Below, piece by piece: positions 12,264 through 24,067 of a stretch of 64,000 nucleotides of DNA (the first letter of the stretch is position 1; each line of letters starts with the position of its first letter). Location of the stretch: NCBI GenBank assembly GCA_037903355.1, contig JBAJFE010000020.1:248001-312000 (forward strand), given 5' to 3'. The translations under genes were made by a program, and so were the position numbers. The notes below the pieces were generated by a model that worked only from the letters and a program-made list of their open reading frames with translations, had not been told where the DNA came from and made no database searches. Origin of the DNA: Trichuris trichiura (taxonomy: Eukaryota > Nematoda > Enoplea > Trichinellida > Trichuridae).

Positions 12264-12966
12264 ATTGCTGCTTACATGGAAGATCATTACGCGGAAAACT
12301 TTATCCAGTGCAATTTGGATGGTGGACTGAAGGATAAGAAGAAAGGGACAACGCTGGTCGTTGGCGGCGATGGGCGTAACTTGAACGATGTTGTATTCCA
12401 GATCTTCAGGATTGCAGCAGCTAACAGAGTTTAATTTTTAATTTTTCTATTGCGTTCCGGTTCTTATTGGGCAGGCTCTGTTTAGGTTGGTCATATAAAA
12501 ATGCGAGCTTCCGGTCTAATGACCACTCCGGCGATGTCTCTAGCAATACGCGAGTTCAAAGCAGACGGTGCGATCATACTAACAGCTAGCCAAAGCCCTG
12601 ATGGGCAGAACGGTGACTTTGGAATCAAGTTCAATGGAAGCAATGGGGGCCCAGTCAGCATCAGTGTTGCTGAAAACATTTATCAACTGACCAAGACAAT
12701 AACTCATTATTCTACGTGTCCTGAACTTCTGATCAACTATACCTCTGTCGGTTTTCAAAGAGTGGACATAGGTTTGCAAAGCGCTCTCTGATTTCGAAGG
12801 CATTCTCATTTCACGGTGCATTGACGTTTTAAAGATAGCGTTGGGACAATGACTGTTGAGATTTTCGACTCGATCAAGCAATACTCCGACCGTATGGAGC
12901 GCATATTTGACTTCTATCTGTTCAAGTCCCTCTTTTCCGAATCAATTACTGGAAAACCTTTCTGAG
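12264..12966 (+). pseudogene. Phosphoglucomutase-1-like pseudogene fragment
   Basis: Two exons of a PGM1-type enzyme (glucose-1-phosphate/glucose-6-phosphate interconversion) are visible. Exon 12264-12428 encodes HYAENFIQ and TLVVGGDGR; after a weak-donor intron, 12475-12966 encodes MTTPAMSLAIREFKADG, the active-site loop and GTMTVEIFDSIKQYSDRM, ending at a GTAAGG donor. The active-site loop reads TASQSPDGQNGDFGIKFN instead of TASHNPGG, losing the residues next to the phosphoserine. There is a TAA inside the RLVIG stretch, a frameshift before the TTPA motif, and a stop after the KTI region. Introns remain, so this is DNA-level duplication debris. R2 begins about 40 bp downstream. Confidence 0.8.
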
Positions 12967-15900
12967 GTAAGGTAACATAAAATCCTAACCGGATTGTTAG
13001 CTTGTTAAGCCAGCCGTTTAGTGTTAGTATTGTAGGCTGTTAGATAAAATAATATTGCGAAAGCGTCCTGGCCATTTTTGGCGCACTGGTTTTCATAAGA
13101 ACTATGTTTCATTAGAGCACAAGTTCCGCTGTAATATTCAACAATTTTAATCCCGGAGTTTTCAGAATTAAAACACTTTATTGCTGGTGACAGATCAAGA
13201 TTGGACTCGATAGCTCCAAGATTGAAATTACTAAATGTTGTTGCGGGACTTTTACCGTAACGAAAATAACACGTGCTTTACGTCAAGCTCACAGATAGTC
13301 AATGGAAGGGATCTACGGCTTCGTTTGACGACGGTAGAGCCCGATATAGAAGACATACTTCGCTCGCATGTGCGTAGCCAGTCTCTTTGACGCTGCTTTT
13401 GACTGACGTGAAGTAGTAAATTAACACAGACTGGTACAGCGCTGTCATGAACATGTAGCTAATGAATTTGAAAATGGCGTGAAAGCAGTGGGGCATACTA
13501 AGCTGACACGAAAGTTGCCGAAAAAAGGCCCTTCTTTACCGTTGCATCTTTTTCTCCCATTCACCGCGAGAGCTGGTAGAACGTTTATGCGCAGGGGGCA
13601 GTGACGAGCTCGACCATGAGAAACAGTGGGATACAATATGAGCACAGTTTCTTAAATTTTGCAGCTGCGCTATCTTTGCTTTCTGTCGTGACATTTTAAG
13701 TCCTATCAAAGCCTCTGATCGACATAACATTTGCCCTTTCTGAGGTTAAGAAGTTCGTTCGACGCATCGAACCCGCAGTGATCACTTGAGATGGTCACTA
13801 CAATTTTCGACTTGAGAAGAGTTACTTTGATCTTTTTGTCTTAAACACTCGTCTTAGATTTGCTCACTGGCAGGCGGCATGCTCATGTTTAGTCCATTTT
13901 GCTTATTTTTTTACTTTGTGTATTTTAGCTGGCCACTTAGCTGAACTTTCTTTCCATTTCAACTTTTCCTGGCCACATTGGTGTGATTTAAAGCCGGTTT
14001 TCGTGTTGCTCACCAAAATTATCACTCTGATCAAAAGCTTACTTCGACGTCTCGCTTCAGAGGCGACATTCTGTCGCAGGAGTATCCTGTGCCATTCCAG
14101 CGTTGGTGACTGAACATACCTGCCCGTTAGTAAAACGTTGCTTAGTGAAGGAAAACTTCATCTAAGCTTTCAAGCTACGCACCTACTATTTCCTGTGACA
14201 ATTTTCTCAGTTTGTTCATTTGAATACGCTTTCTGTGTTAGTACTATTTTTATTATCGTATAAATGGAAGCAACTTGTTAGGAAACGTTCTTCTTGAAAC
14301 GTTAAAAAGGCACGATGTCGTATTTTCAGCGTCTGTGCCCAGACCAACGCTGTAGGTAGGGCAAGGTGGTTCCCGGAAGCTTCGTCAATAAAGTTTCGCA
14401 ACGACTGAGCAGGTTGCTTCCGTTTCTGCAACAAAAACCCAGACGCCCACTGTAAAAAAATATTCCATATATATTTTTCCATTGCGTTAGATTAGCTCAA
14501 TTCTGTTCAGTACGAATTTTGGCAAGTAAAGTTAAGGCTCCTGTGCGCGCTTACGAAGCGCCAATTCTTTAAAGCCGGTTTGAAATCGAAACTGATTAAA
14601 AACGCAGCAGCTGGCACTGCCGGAGTTGTTCAGCCAAAAAGTGAACTAATTATTTATCTACATTTGTCCCTATTTTAAAAATTTTCAACTCGTTCTTTAG
14701 AAATGCCCACCTCTGCGTACTCTATTCTACATAGGCTAAGTAACGTAGGCAGAATTGTCGTTAAAACCATTATTTAGCTATTGAAAACATAGTTTCTCTT
14801 AACGGGTGTGTGTATCAACATTATTGTACGGAAAAGCTACTCGTGCAAAGATTTTTATTGCGAAGCTTTCAGAGATCACCTATCTACGTCTTCAGCGCAG
14901 GAAAATGACAGAGAGAATGCTGACATGCCCTTATGTGGGACTAGTGCTTTAAACCGCGGGATACTTGGGTCGTTTTAAATGAGATACGGCATTTTTAAAT
15001 AATAAATAATCATAAATTTCCCGATGAAACTAAGAAGCCGTGCCTGCCTTCAGGTACTGCGCCGCTTCTAAAAAGCTCCACTGCCACTTCGTCCAGTTTT
15101 CTCTTCGAGTGAATGATGCAACGCAGATTGCTCTACAAGTTACACTCTCGTTTGAAGAGTGACCTTGTTTCTCTTTGTGCTATTGCGCGCGTAATGGAGA
15201 CGTTTGCTTAGGAAAAAACCTTAGCGAAACTTCGCGTTTTTTAAATACGTTCGATGCTGGTTGCTCTGAAATTAAAATTGCGATTGTGGGTGGCTGTTTT
15301 TCTCCATTCTTGACCTGAGGCAGACACCTAACCATTTCGATTCAAGGAAAAATTCTCAGGAAACCGCTGCTGTTTCTCACAATTGTAAGCAGAACGTAGT
15401 GGTCGCGTGATGAACAACAAGATACTTTGTCCTAGCACGTAGGTTTTCTACTTTTTCAAATAGTCTGATAGTTCGATGAGATTCTGTCCTACGCCAAGTT
15501 AATCATGTGTCAGTCCTACAGCAGCAATATATCTGTCATTTCAATGTGGCAGGGAAAGTGTTTCGAAAACCCTCCTATAGCTCCTTTGTATTAACTGTGT
15601 TGCAGTTTTGAAGGCAACTTTTTATGACTGTCTTTAACCTTCGTAATTTACTAAGAGAATAAACCGTTTATTGAGCCGCACACGAGCATTGCGGACCTTA
15701 TAGGATAATCTTTCCGTCGTCCATAGCTGCAGCTGAAAATGGGAATTAGAGCTCCGTCTCAATATAGCGTTTTATTCCAATAGTAAATCAAAAAATATCC
15801 GCATAGTTCAACATGCATATCACTTGTTGGTCTGCTCTAAACGAGCAGAAATTGTATTTGACTTGTATTTCCACGCAGAGACCTTAATGGGATGATCACC

Positions 15901-16342
15901 TTTTTTGCGAACATTGCCAGCTGTTCTCAGCTGACTGAGTTGCTGTTTGAAAAAATGAGCTGGACTGATGTACTCAGTGCGTTTCCATCTTATGAGAATT
16001 GCTTTTACTCAGGGAATAACCGTTGTCAGTATTCTGAGTGAACTTTCATTGCATCGGCGTTTCTATATTTTCTGACACTGCAATTAGTAGTAACAGTTTA
16101 ATATTTTCACAAGCGGAAGAAAGCACCATGAATTCTACAGTTCGCGGCGAGTTTAAAATGGAAGACTGACTGCCTGTAGCAATACGTGCTTCGAGAGTGA
16201 AAGGAAGAAAGCGTGTAGATTGTAGGGCATTTCTCCTTTTTCTTAATTAGCAACGAAATCGAAAAGTTCGTGAGCTTTTTCAGCGTTCATCCTTTACCCT
16301 TCCAAGACAGTGAAATTTGAGCTGGAATCTTATTATTGGTAT

Positions 16343-16810
16343 TCATATCTTTGGTAATTGTTTCTTACTGTTACGAAGTATCTTTCCTGCCCCGCGTGCG
16401 ATGCCACGCATTGCCTTGCCGACCCATTTTCCAAAACCGCGTTTCAATCGTTGTTGGTGCTGCTCAGAGCCGACGGGCAGGAAGGCATGAAGTTCTGAAC
16501 CTGGAACACCAGGAGAATCAAAGCGACGAATATATGAAATGTTTTTTACCTTCAGCTGGTCTTAATCTCGGTGAGTGGCCATGCTCCAATTCTGCACGCT
16601 GTTCATGGCCTGTCCCACTGCTTATATGGAGGCTACGCTTAACAAGAGTTGAAGAATACGGACCAGCATCCAGTTCTCTAAACGCAGTGAAAACCGTTAC
16701 CTTCGCTGCAGATTATTTTAACTGAATTACCTTGTCAGTAGCTCATGTTCATTTACTGGAACTGCAGATATTAAGTGCGTAAATGCGCTAAGCAGTGGGA
16801 GTAACAGCAT
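16343..16810 (-). CDS. Secreted cationic antimicrobial-like peptide precursor A2
   Basis: Exons 16810-16731, 16677-16550 and 16500-16343 with introns of 53 and 49 nt give 121 residues and no internal stop. The signal peptide begins MLLLPLLSAFTHLISA; the prosegment is acidic and His-rich with one Lys-Arg (VKRSL), while the second dibasic site of A1 is lost (RLRPAE). The last site (QRLKR) releases a 31-residue peptide starting GFGKWVGKAMRGIARGAG and ending KKQLPKI. The GFGKW start, spaced basic residues, aromatic at position 5 and Gly/Ala-rich middle resemble the helical N-terminus of cecropins, although the prosegment lies before rather than after the peptide. Activity is inferred. Exon 1 is almost identical to A1 whereas the peptide differs at many positions. 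Confidence 0.78.
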
Positions 16811-16863
16811 TTTCAAAGTAACCAGCAGCGGTTGAACTGAACGCGCTGTCATTGGCAGAAAAC

Positions 16864-16890
16864 TTATATAGTATCTTCCTACTGACGTCA
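16864..16890 (-). promoter_or_regulatory. TATA box and CRE palindrome upstream of A2
   Basis: Minus-strand TATATAA (16864-16870) lies about 54 bp upstream of the start codon, with TGACGTCA (16883-16890) 12 bp further out, the same layout as A1. Confidence 0.5.
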
Positions 16891-18186
16891 TGGCTGATTC
16901 GCTCCCACGACAAACGTGTCTTGTCAAAAGCAACCTTTCGGCCATTAAAATCAAGCCAAAGAATTTTTTCAGTGCTGGTCAGCTATTGGCGAGCTTAATT
17001 TCCGTGTATTATTATATCGGAACACTTCTAGAGCTTACCGTTAAGCATAGTCACTCCGAATGCTTAAGAAGTCCTCAATCTAATAACGTTTACTTGCTAC
17101 TATACTTTCAACCGATTTTAACTAACTGTTAGGGTAAAATGCCTTCGTGTTAATTTCATGCTGCGAAACGCTTTTTAAATGTTTGTTGAACGCATGTGGT
17201 CACAACATTGATTGTCTTACGCTAGGTTAGACTTGCTGACGAGTAGTGTCCAAATATGAAGCGCGCTTAAACCATTGAGGAAAAAGTGCAGTTAACCTTT
17301 CAGCTTGGCGTCGTAAAAGTGCAGTCCACCGGCAAAACGTAGTGGCTTGCATCAGCATAGTGTAACGAAGGTACAGAAGTAACACAAGTAAATACGGTAT
17401 AGTGCAACTTAGGTATTGTTTTTGAGAATTTTTTGCTTTATTGGTAAAAGAGCGTTTTCTTCAAACTGCGTTCGTCGCATCCGTTCATTTGATTTCGAAA
17501 ACATTTGGAACTTAATGTTTCAACAGTACATTGCCTCATATGCAAAATATTTCCATACGCCTAAAGCGGTGAGTAGGTTCAAACTGTTGTTCATGAAAAC
17601 TATTTGTGCTGCTTGTTTAACGTTTTTAAAAGGATATACTTGCAGAAAGTTCAAGCCAGCTTCAAGTGTTGTAATCAGCGTTATTCAGTAGCTTTTTTTT
17701 ATTAACGCACCATTCGCAAAAGCAGAAAAAGCGGAAGGAAATTGTCAGCTTTGGTGCCCTGAATCAGATTGAAGCCAGGATGCATCTATTCGGTGCTTTT
17801 ACCTTTTACGGGCAATTAAGATGACTTGGAAAATGGCGCTTGGCGAACTGCCGAAAGCCCTTTCGGTTCTTCGCTCTCCAGTAGTGGGTAATGCTTCTCT
17901 ACATTAGGGAAATCATCTTCAATGTTAAATAGCGGAACAGTAAGCTGAAATGGGTTGTACAGCAAACTGATCTTGCTGCCTTTTCCAAAAATATTGGTAA
18001 AAGGTATACTGCACTTTCAAATTTTGCTTTTATGAAAAGAGCCTGCTCTAATCGTTCACTCAAAGCTTAATAAAAATTGTTGTAAAAGTACTTGAAACCT
18101 GAAGCTCTGCCAAAATGAATTTGCTACTGGATGGCTTGAAGCTGGGAAGTTATTTCTTCCCCGGTTTGTTGCCAAATTAAGGTCTT

Positions 18187-18470
18187 ATATTGAAAAATAT
18201 CTTTATTACGGATTCCCTCCCATTGTGAAGTAAAACAAAAAGATTTTTCTTTTCTTCCGGAGCTTTCGGGTCTTTCGCGACCCGTCTTCAGCGGTGAGAT
18301 TATGTGTAGTGCCCAAACTACACATAATCTCACCGCTGAAGACGGGTCGCGAAAGACCCGAAAGCTCCGGAAGAAAAGAAAAATCTTTACTTCACAACGG
18401 GAGAGAATCCGTAATAAAGATATTTTTCAATATGAAAACACACGCTCCCGTACAAAAGCATCATGTTTTC
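18187..18470. mobile_element. Short fold-back Penelope-like element (family B)
   Basis: Arms 18187-18310 and 18317-18433 are inverted copies around a 6-nt centre, each with a hammerhead-like core near the middle of the arm and CCGTAATAAAG toward its outer end. A one-sided 37-nt tail (18434-18470) begins GAAAAC and ends GTTTTC; it shares ACGCTCCCGTAC with the tail of the family A element at 35.6 kb. The target duplication AATTAAGGTCTTAT is at 18175-18188 and 18471-18484. The empty site is preserved in R1 (about 7410) and R3 (about 24430), where AATTAAGGCCTTAT occurs once. No coding capacity. Confidence 0.88.
18336..18369 (+). ncRNA. Hammerhead-like motif, family B (inverted copy at 18262-18291)
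   Basis: CTGAAGA, stem GGGTC/GACCC with loop GCGAAA, GAAA, then GCTCCGG. The stem is the same as family A but the loop differs, which favours structural conservation. Cleavage strand not assigned. Confidence 0.55.
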
Positions 18471-18826
18471 AATTAAGGTCTTATGGCTTTTTGCGCTGTG
18501 ATCTAAGCGTGCCTGCAAATGTACTATTTTTTTCGCCTGCAGTTCTGGTTGTACGGGTTCATTCCACTTGAAGAGTACGGATGCAACTGATTTAAGAGTA
18601 AAGAAAAACCTTTATTTATGGGAACTTTCAGGATGACAGTCCCGTCTTTAAGGCCTACAGTGCAAGGACGCTTTTTCAAAGGAGGTAGTTCAAAACCCGT
18701 TAAAAAATGGATGGTAAACTCTGCATTGCTAACTAGAGTAAAGCGCTTATCTTTTGCTCCATCGCCAGAAAAGCAAAATGTGTTCGGATCAGTGAGTGCA
18801 TTTGTACAAAGCATGTAGCATTCTTC

Positions 18827-19213
18827 TTAGAACAATGGAGTCGCAATAAGTAGTATCAAGCGAAGGGTAGAGAAAGTCAGCTTTAATTGGAAAATTTTAA
18901 TAATCCTTTCATTAGCATTAAGATGGTGCAAGAACTTTATTCCTGAGTATTCTCGATGATTCTGAAGCTGTAGCGAACCATTCGCAGTAATCGCCTGACT
19001 CAATTGAGCCTCTGCTTTGTGTGAGAATTTGTTTTCCCAATCGCATTCTTTCTGCTGTCGTTCCTGCGTCGTTTTGTTCGGTGCATTGTACACCTGAATT
19101 TTAAACAGGGAACGACAAAAGCATAAGTCGGAAGGAGTATATACAAGGCATCTGTGATCAGCGTCTGCTCTCAGCAGGCATTTGCCAAATGGCACAGGCC
19201 TCTTTGGAACCAA
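18827..19213 (-). other. Candidate upstream exon(s) of gene B in R2
   Basis: A 128-residue open frame on the minus strand includes a plausible acceptor (CTGTTTAAAATTCAG) followed by VYNAPNKTTQERQQKECDW and more Gln/Glu-rich sequence. The R3 equivalent (about 25100-24800) has lost the AG of that acceptor (TTCGG), has TGG changed to TGA right after ECD, and has a 2-nt insertion, matching the general decay of B3. That pattern fits a coding exon intact in R2 and broken in R3, but the join to the exon at 18586 was not resolved. No domain recognised. Confidence 0.35.
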
Positions 19214-22200
19214 AGATCGAGCAAGGTCAGGGAGGACCCAGCAAAAAGCTCACAGGCATTGTAGTGGACAGTGACGGAGTGAGAACTTCCAGACGCACTT
19301 TATCTAAACAATACATCTATATGGACGATAAACAGTATTTGACGGTATGTGCATTTCCATCTGGGTAAATGTTCCTTTAAAAATGACGTCATCGTTCGAT
19401 GTTCTTTTTTTGTCTTGATGTTGGTGTTTCGCAACCACTGTTTTGCAGTGGCCCCTTTTGGAGCATCTCCAACCCAACACTCACCTAATCAGAGAAAGCG
19501 AACAATCCTCTTACAAATGACGTTGAACGCCCACACAACAAGTTCGGCTATTAAAAAAGGAGGGTTAAGTTACCTGCGAAACAATGGGTCATTGAAAATC
19601 TAGGTGCTATACTAGTCCTGTTCCAGTGGGTGTAAGTAACTGGTGCAATGTAGGTGCACAACGTCTACTCGCGCCACGGAGTCTCCCTTTTCGGACGTTG
19701 CAGAAGGACGCACTCATCCGTCATTGTCTTCCCACCTGGGCAAGACATTAAACAGATGCGTTTTCAAGGGGGCGGCGTAGCCCACTTGTTCAACCTTCGT
19801 CTGAACGAGCATTTTGTGGCGAATTGTTAAGAATGATAAAAAAAGGATACTTATTACAACCTGAAATAGAAAAAAGCAAACCGTAAAATGCTCAGAAGAG
19901 GCCAGAATAATTTGTGAAACAGCTTTCCTGCCCTTCATGGGACAGAAATAGAATACTTCGTCACGACTTTTTGCTACTAGACATCAAGAAACCAAACTCT
20001 GGTTTTACGCAACTTAAACTGCGATTAGCAGCTGATGACTGCAGTTAAAGAAATGGGGCGATAAACGTAGAGGGAATGGGCCTACTCAACAGGAAAGGAC
20101 GGTTACAGTTAGAGTGCGCAGGTGCGATGAACAAAAAGATGCGCTGAAGCGGCAGCCAGTAGAGTACATTCACCCCCTCCCACTCAAAATGAAAAGCTGT
20201 GAGAGGTCCAAGCGGTCAGGAAGACGCGTGTTCGCCGTGCAACAGAATGAAGTCAATTTTCTTTAGCTCAATTTCAGGTACTTCCTTGCCTAAATGTGAG
20301 CGATTTTCCTCAGCTGCATCTTCTGCAACTTTGTGGCCTTGTTGCAGTAACTAGCGATACGCAACACATTCTACGGCCCACCATATGTACACGAGTATTT
20401 TTTGGCAAGGATGTAGCCTACTATGTTGGGTTTAACCAGTGCTTTTTTCTTTCTGGGCTTTCCTACAGGAACTACTTATTGTAGCCGGTTATAACATGCC
20501 GCTGGATAGTTTTCCTACTCCTAAGTGCCATGGAAAGGCAAACAGTAACTTCATTTAACATTAGCGGTTCAGGCAGTTGGTGTAGTAAAAACTTTCCACA
20601 TTTTGTCGTTTTTTCCTTCGCAGTTGCAGTTGCTTCCTGTAGAAGAAACGCTTCATAGATTTCTTGCGATGTGGCAGCTCAGCTTGCTGTAAACGGTGTC
20701 TTCAAACTTCTGCCTTCAGTGGACTGCGGGAGCTGTGGCCTTTGTTGATTCTTTCTGCTGCGAAAGTGTTTTTATCACTTTCAGCATAGTTTTGAAAGTA
20801 CAACTCCGTCACTGGAAGTGACACAGGGTGAAGTTTTCATTCTTGATGCTTTCTTTTCTCGTCGAAACTAAAGCCATCATGCATCGAAACGACATTTATT
20901 TAAACATTTTGTGTACATGTGCTGGACGGTCAACTGAGTCACGCCTATCTAAAGAACGAGCTTGCGCAATACTCCGCGTTGTTGATATACATGCCGAGAA
21001 AGTGGAAACTATTGCAGCCGCCAATGAAAAAAGAACCGGGTACACTGTTTGGGACAAACAATCCATTTAACGAGTGTGGAATGTTGAATAAGAGACGCAA
21101 TAAATTTCGTCTTAAGTAGAATACCAGATTTTATAAAAGGTAGGTGCTCAGAGCAGGGATTTTTCAAATCACCTACTGTTGACCAACCAAATGAAAATAT
21201 TATTTGTAGCCAGAAGATGCAAGAAGGCAATTTTTTTGAGCAACTTTTCAACGGAGTTCGTAATTTAAACTTTGCCTTTAAAAATTTCGACTATCACTAT
21301 TTGAATACTGCTAAATTTTTTGGTGGTAAAAATGGACAGCAGTGTCGTTCTCATTTATTTCCGCTTAAACTGTTAATGTTTGAACGTAGGTTGTTTACTC
21401 AAGAAAGCTAAGAAGCCGTGCTTGCCGTCAGCTACTGCGCCACTCCCAAAATTTCCACTGCCACTTCGTCTAGTTTTCTCTTTGAGTGATGCAACGCGTA
21501 TAGCTTTGTAAATTAAACTCCCCTTTGACGGGTGACCTTGTTTCTCTTTCAGCTATTGCGCGCGTAATGGAGACGTTTGCCTAGGAGGAAACCTTAGGGA
21601 AACTTCGCTTTTTGTAACCGTGTTAGATGTCGGTTGGTTCGAAATAAAAATTGCGATTGTGGGTGATTGTTTTTCTCAATTATTGACCTGCGGTGGGGAA
21701 CTAACCATCTCGATTAAGGAAAAATTCTTAGGAAATCCCTGCTGTTTCTCACAATTGTAAGCAGAACGTAGTGGTCGCGTGATGAACAACAAGATGCATT
21801 GTCCCAGCACGTAGGTTTTCTACTTTTTTAAATAGTCAGATGGTTGGATGAGGTTCCGTCCTACGCAACGTTAATCGTATGTCAATGCTGCAGCAGCAGG
21901 ACATCCGTCATTTCGAGATGGCCAGGAAAATTTGTTTCAAAAAACTTCCTGAGGCTCCTTCGTGTTATCTATACGGTTTTGAAGGCAACTTGTTTGGACT
22001 GTCTTTATCCTTCGTAATTTACTATGAGAATAAAACCGTTTATTGAGTTGCACGTGAACAGTGCGGACTTCATAGCTAGGACAATCCTCTTTCTGTCGTC
22101 CATAGCTGGGGCTGAAAATGGGAATTAGAGCTCCGTCTCAATATGACGTTTTATTCCCATAGTAAATCAAAAAGTGTTCGCATAGTTCAACTTGCATTTC

Positions 22201-22598
22201 ACTTGTTGGTCTGCTCTAAACGAGCAGGAATTGTGTTTTACTTGTATATTCACGCAGAGACCCTTAATGAGTTGATCACCTCTTTTGCAGACATTATTAG
22301 CTGTTCTTGGCTGTTCTGTTTAAGAAAATGCGCTGGACTGATATACTCTGTGCGTTTCTCTCATATGATAATTGCTTTTACTAAGGGAATAGCCGTTTTC
22401 AGTTTTCTCACTGAACATTCATTGCAGCAGCATTTTCTTCAGACATAGCAATTAGTAGTAATAGTTTAATATTTTCACAAGCAGGCAAAAGCTTCATGAA
22501 GTGTACAATTCACGAGGCATTTAAGATCGAAAACGGTAGCAACGAAGTCGAAAAGTTGGTGAACTTTTCCAATGCTCAAGGTCTGCGCCTGCAAGTCA

Positions 22599-23065
22599 TT
22601 AAAACTTGCGCTCGTATCTGATTATTGGTATTGGCTGCTTTGGTAAAATTTTCTTAATGCTACGCCACTTCTTCTTGATCCATTTTCCAAAACCACGTTT
22701 AAATCGTTCTTGGTGTTGCTCAGTGCCGACAGGCAGCAAAGCCTGAGGTTCTGAACCTGGAACGCCAGGAAAATCAAAGCGACGAACGTATTAATTGTTT
22801 TTTACCTTCAGCTCGTCTTAATCTCGGTATATTGCCATGCTCCAATTCTGCATGCTGCTCATGGCCTGTGGCAGTGATTTTATCAAGACTGCGCTTAACA
22901 AGCACGGAAGAATCTGGACTAACATCCAATTCTCTAAACGAAGTGAAAGCCATTACCTTTGCCGCAGATTATTTAACTGAATTACCTTGTCAGTGGCTCA
23001 TGATCGTTTACCGGAACTGCAGATAGTAAGTGTGTAAACGCGCCAAGCAAAAAGAGTAGCAGCAT
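22599..23065 (-). CDS. Secreted cationic antimicrobial-like peptide precursor A3
   Basis: Exons 23065-22986, 22933-22806 and 22756-22599 with introns of 52 and 49 nt give 121 residues, no stops. Signal peptide MLLLFLLGAFTHLLSA, acidic prosegment with VKRSLD, an RR at the second site, and a final FKR cleavage site. The 31-residue peptide starts GFGKWIKKKWRSIKKILPK and ends in a Pro/Ile segment (PIPIIRYERKF), so it combines a Lys/Trp amphipathic helix with a proline-rich tail. It is the most basic of the array copies in its first 20 residues. The rest of the precursor is close to A1 and A2, so the peptide exon has diverged far more than the signal exon. Role inferred as host-defence or competition peptide. 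Confidence 0.78.
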
Positions 23066-23115
23066 TTTCAACGATTCGCAGCGGTTGAACTGAGCGTGCT
23101 GTTACTGGCAGAGCA

Positions 23116-23123
23116 TTTATATA
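23116..23123 (-). promoter_or_regulatory. TATA box upstream of A3
   Basis: Minus-strand TATATAAA about 51 bp upstream of the start codon. At the position of the CRE in A1 and A2 the sequence is TAACATCA (two changes on the plus strand), so the palindrome is lost here. Confidence 0.5.
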
Positions 23124-24067
23124 GAAGCTTCCCACTAACATCATGACTAATGTGCTCCCACGACAAACTTGTCAGTGCGAAAGCAAACTTTCGGCCATTA
23201 AAATCAACCCAAACAATTTTTTCAGTGCTGGTCAGCTATTGGCGAGCGTAATTTCTGTGTATTATTATACTGGAGCACTTTTAGAGCTTACCGTTAAGCA
23301 TAGTCACTCTGAATGCTTAAGAAGTCCTCAATCCGATAACGTTTACTTGCTACTATACTTTCAACCGATTTTAACTAACTGTTAGGGTAAAATCTCTTCG
23401 TGCTAAACTCATGCTGCGAAGCGCTTTTTAAATATTTGTTGGACGTTTGTCTTCATAACATTGATTAATGTCTTACGCTAAGTTGGACTTGCTGACGACT
23501 AACGTCCAAATTTGTAGCGCTCTTAAACCGTTGAAGAAAAAGTGCAGTTAGCGTTTCAGCTTGGTGTCGTAAAAGTGGAGTTCACTGGCAAAACGTAGTC
23601 GCTTGCTTCAGCTTTGCATAACGGAGAAACACAAGCGACGCAAGTACTTATGATATGGCGCAACTTTGGTAAAGCTTTTGAGAGTCGTTTGCTTTATTGG
23701 TGAAAGAGCATTTGCTTCAAATTCCGTTCGTCGCATCTGTTCGTTTTATTTTGACAACACCTGAAACATTGTTTCAACAGTACATTGTCTCATATGCAAA
23801 ATATTTTCATACGCCTAAAGCAGTGAATGTGATTAAATTGTTATCCATGAGAACGATTTGTATTGCTTGTTTAAGCTCATTAAAAGGAGCTGCCGGCAGA
23901 AAAGTCAAGCTAGCTTCTTGAGTCTAATGAGCGTTATTCAGTGCCTTCTTTTATTAACGCATCGTCCACAAAATGAAATAAGCAGAAAGGGGTTTTTAGC
24001 TTTAGTGCTCTGTATCAGATTTGAAGCCAGGATGCATTTATTTGGTGTTTTCAACTTTCACGGGCAA

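Larger units (their letters stand above)
17816..18586 (-). pseudogene. Gene B2, interrupted by a PLE insertion
   Basis: This is the R2 paralogue of gene B1. Exon n-1 begins after a strong acceptor (polypyrimidine tract, ATCAG) at 18586 and runs to 18128, and exon n runs from about 17980 to a stop at 17816 (conserved KISLLYNPFQL and HYPLLESEE motifs). A fold-back PLE (18189-18470) with duplicated target lies inside exon n-1, in the middle of the SHKTLIWQQ coding stretch. The frame is otherwise open on both sides. The acceptor of exon n has a one-base change relative to R1 and R3 that would shift the frame. A dead copy, though perhaps only since the PLE insertion. Confidence 0.6.
13009..19960. 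repeat. Segmental duplication unit R2
   Basis: Starts at GCCGTTTAGTGTTAG, matching R1 at 149. It lacks the R1 segment of about 1940-4240, having about 200 bp of unrelated sequence at 14790-15000, then follows R1 to about 18600 and R3 (24620-25960) to its end. It carries peptide gene A2 and disrupted gene B2. The part 13009-16300 holds only short open frames and no supported gene; 19214-19960 and the gap to R3 (19961-20249) likewise. Confidence 0.85.
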
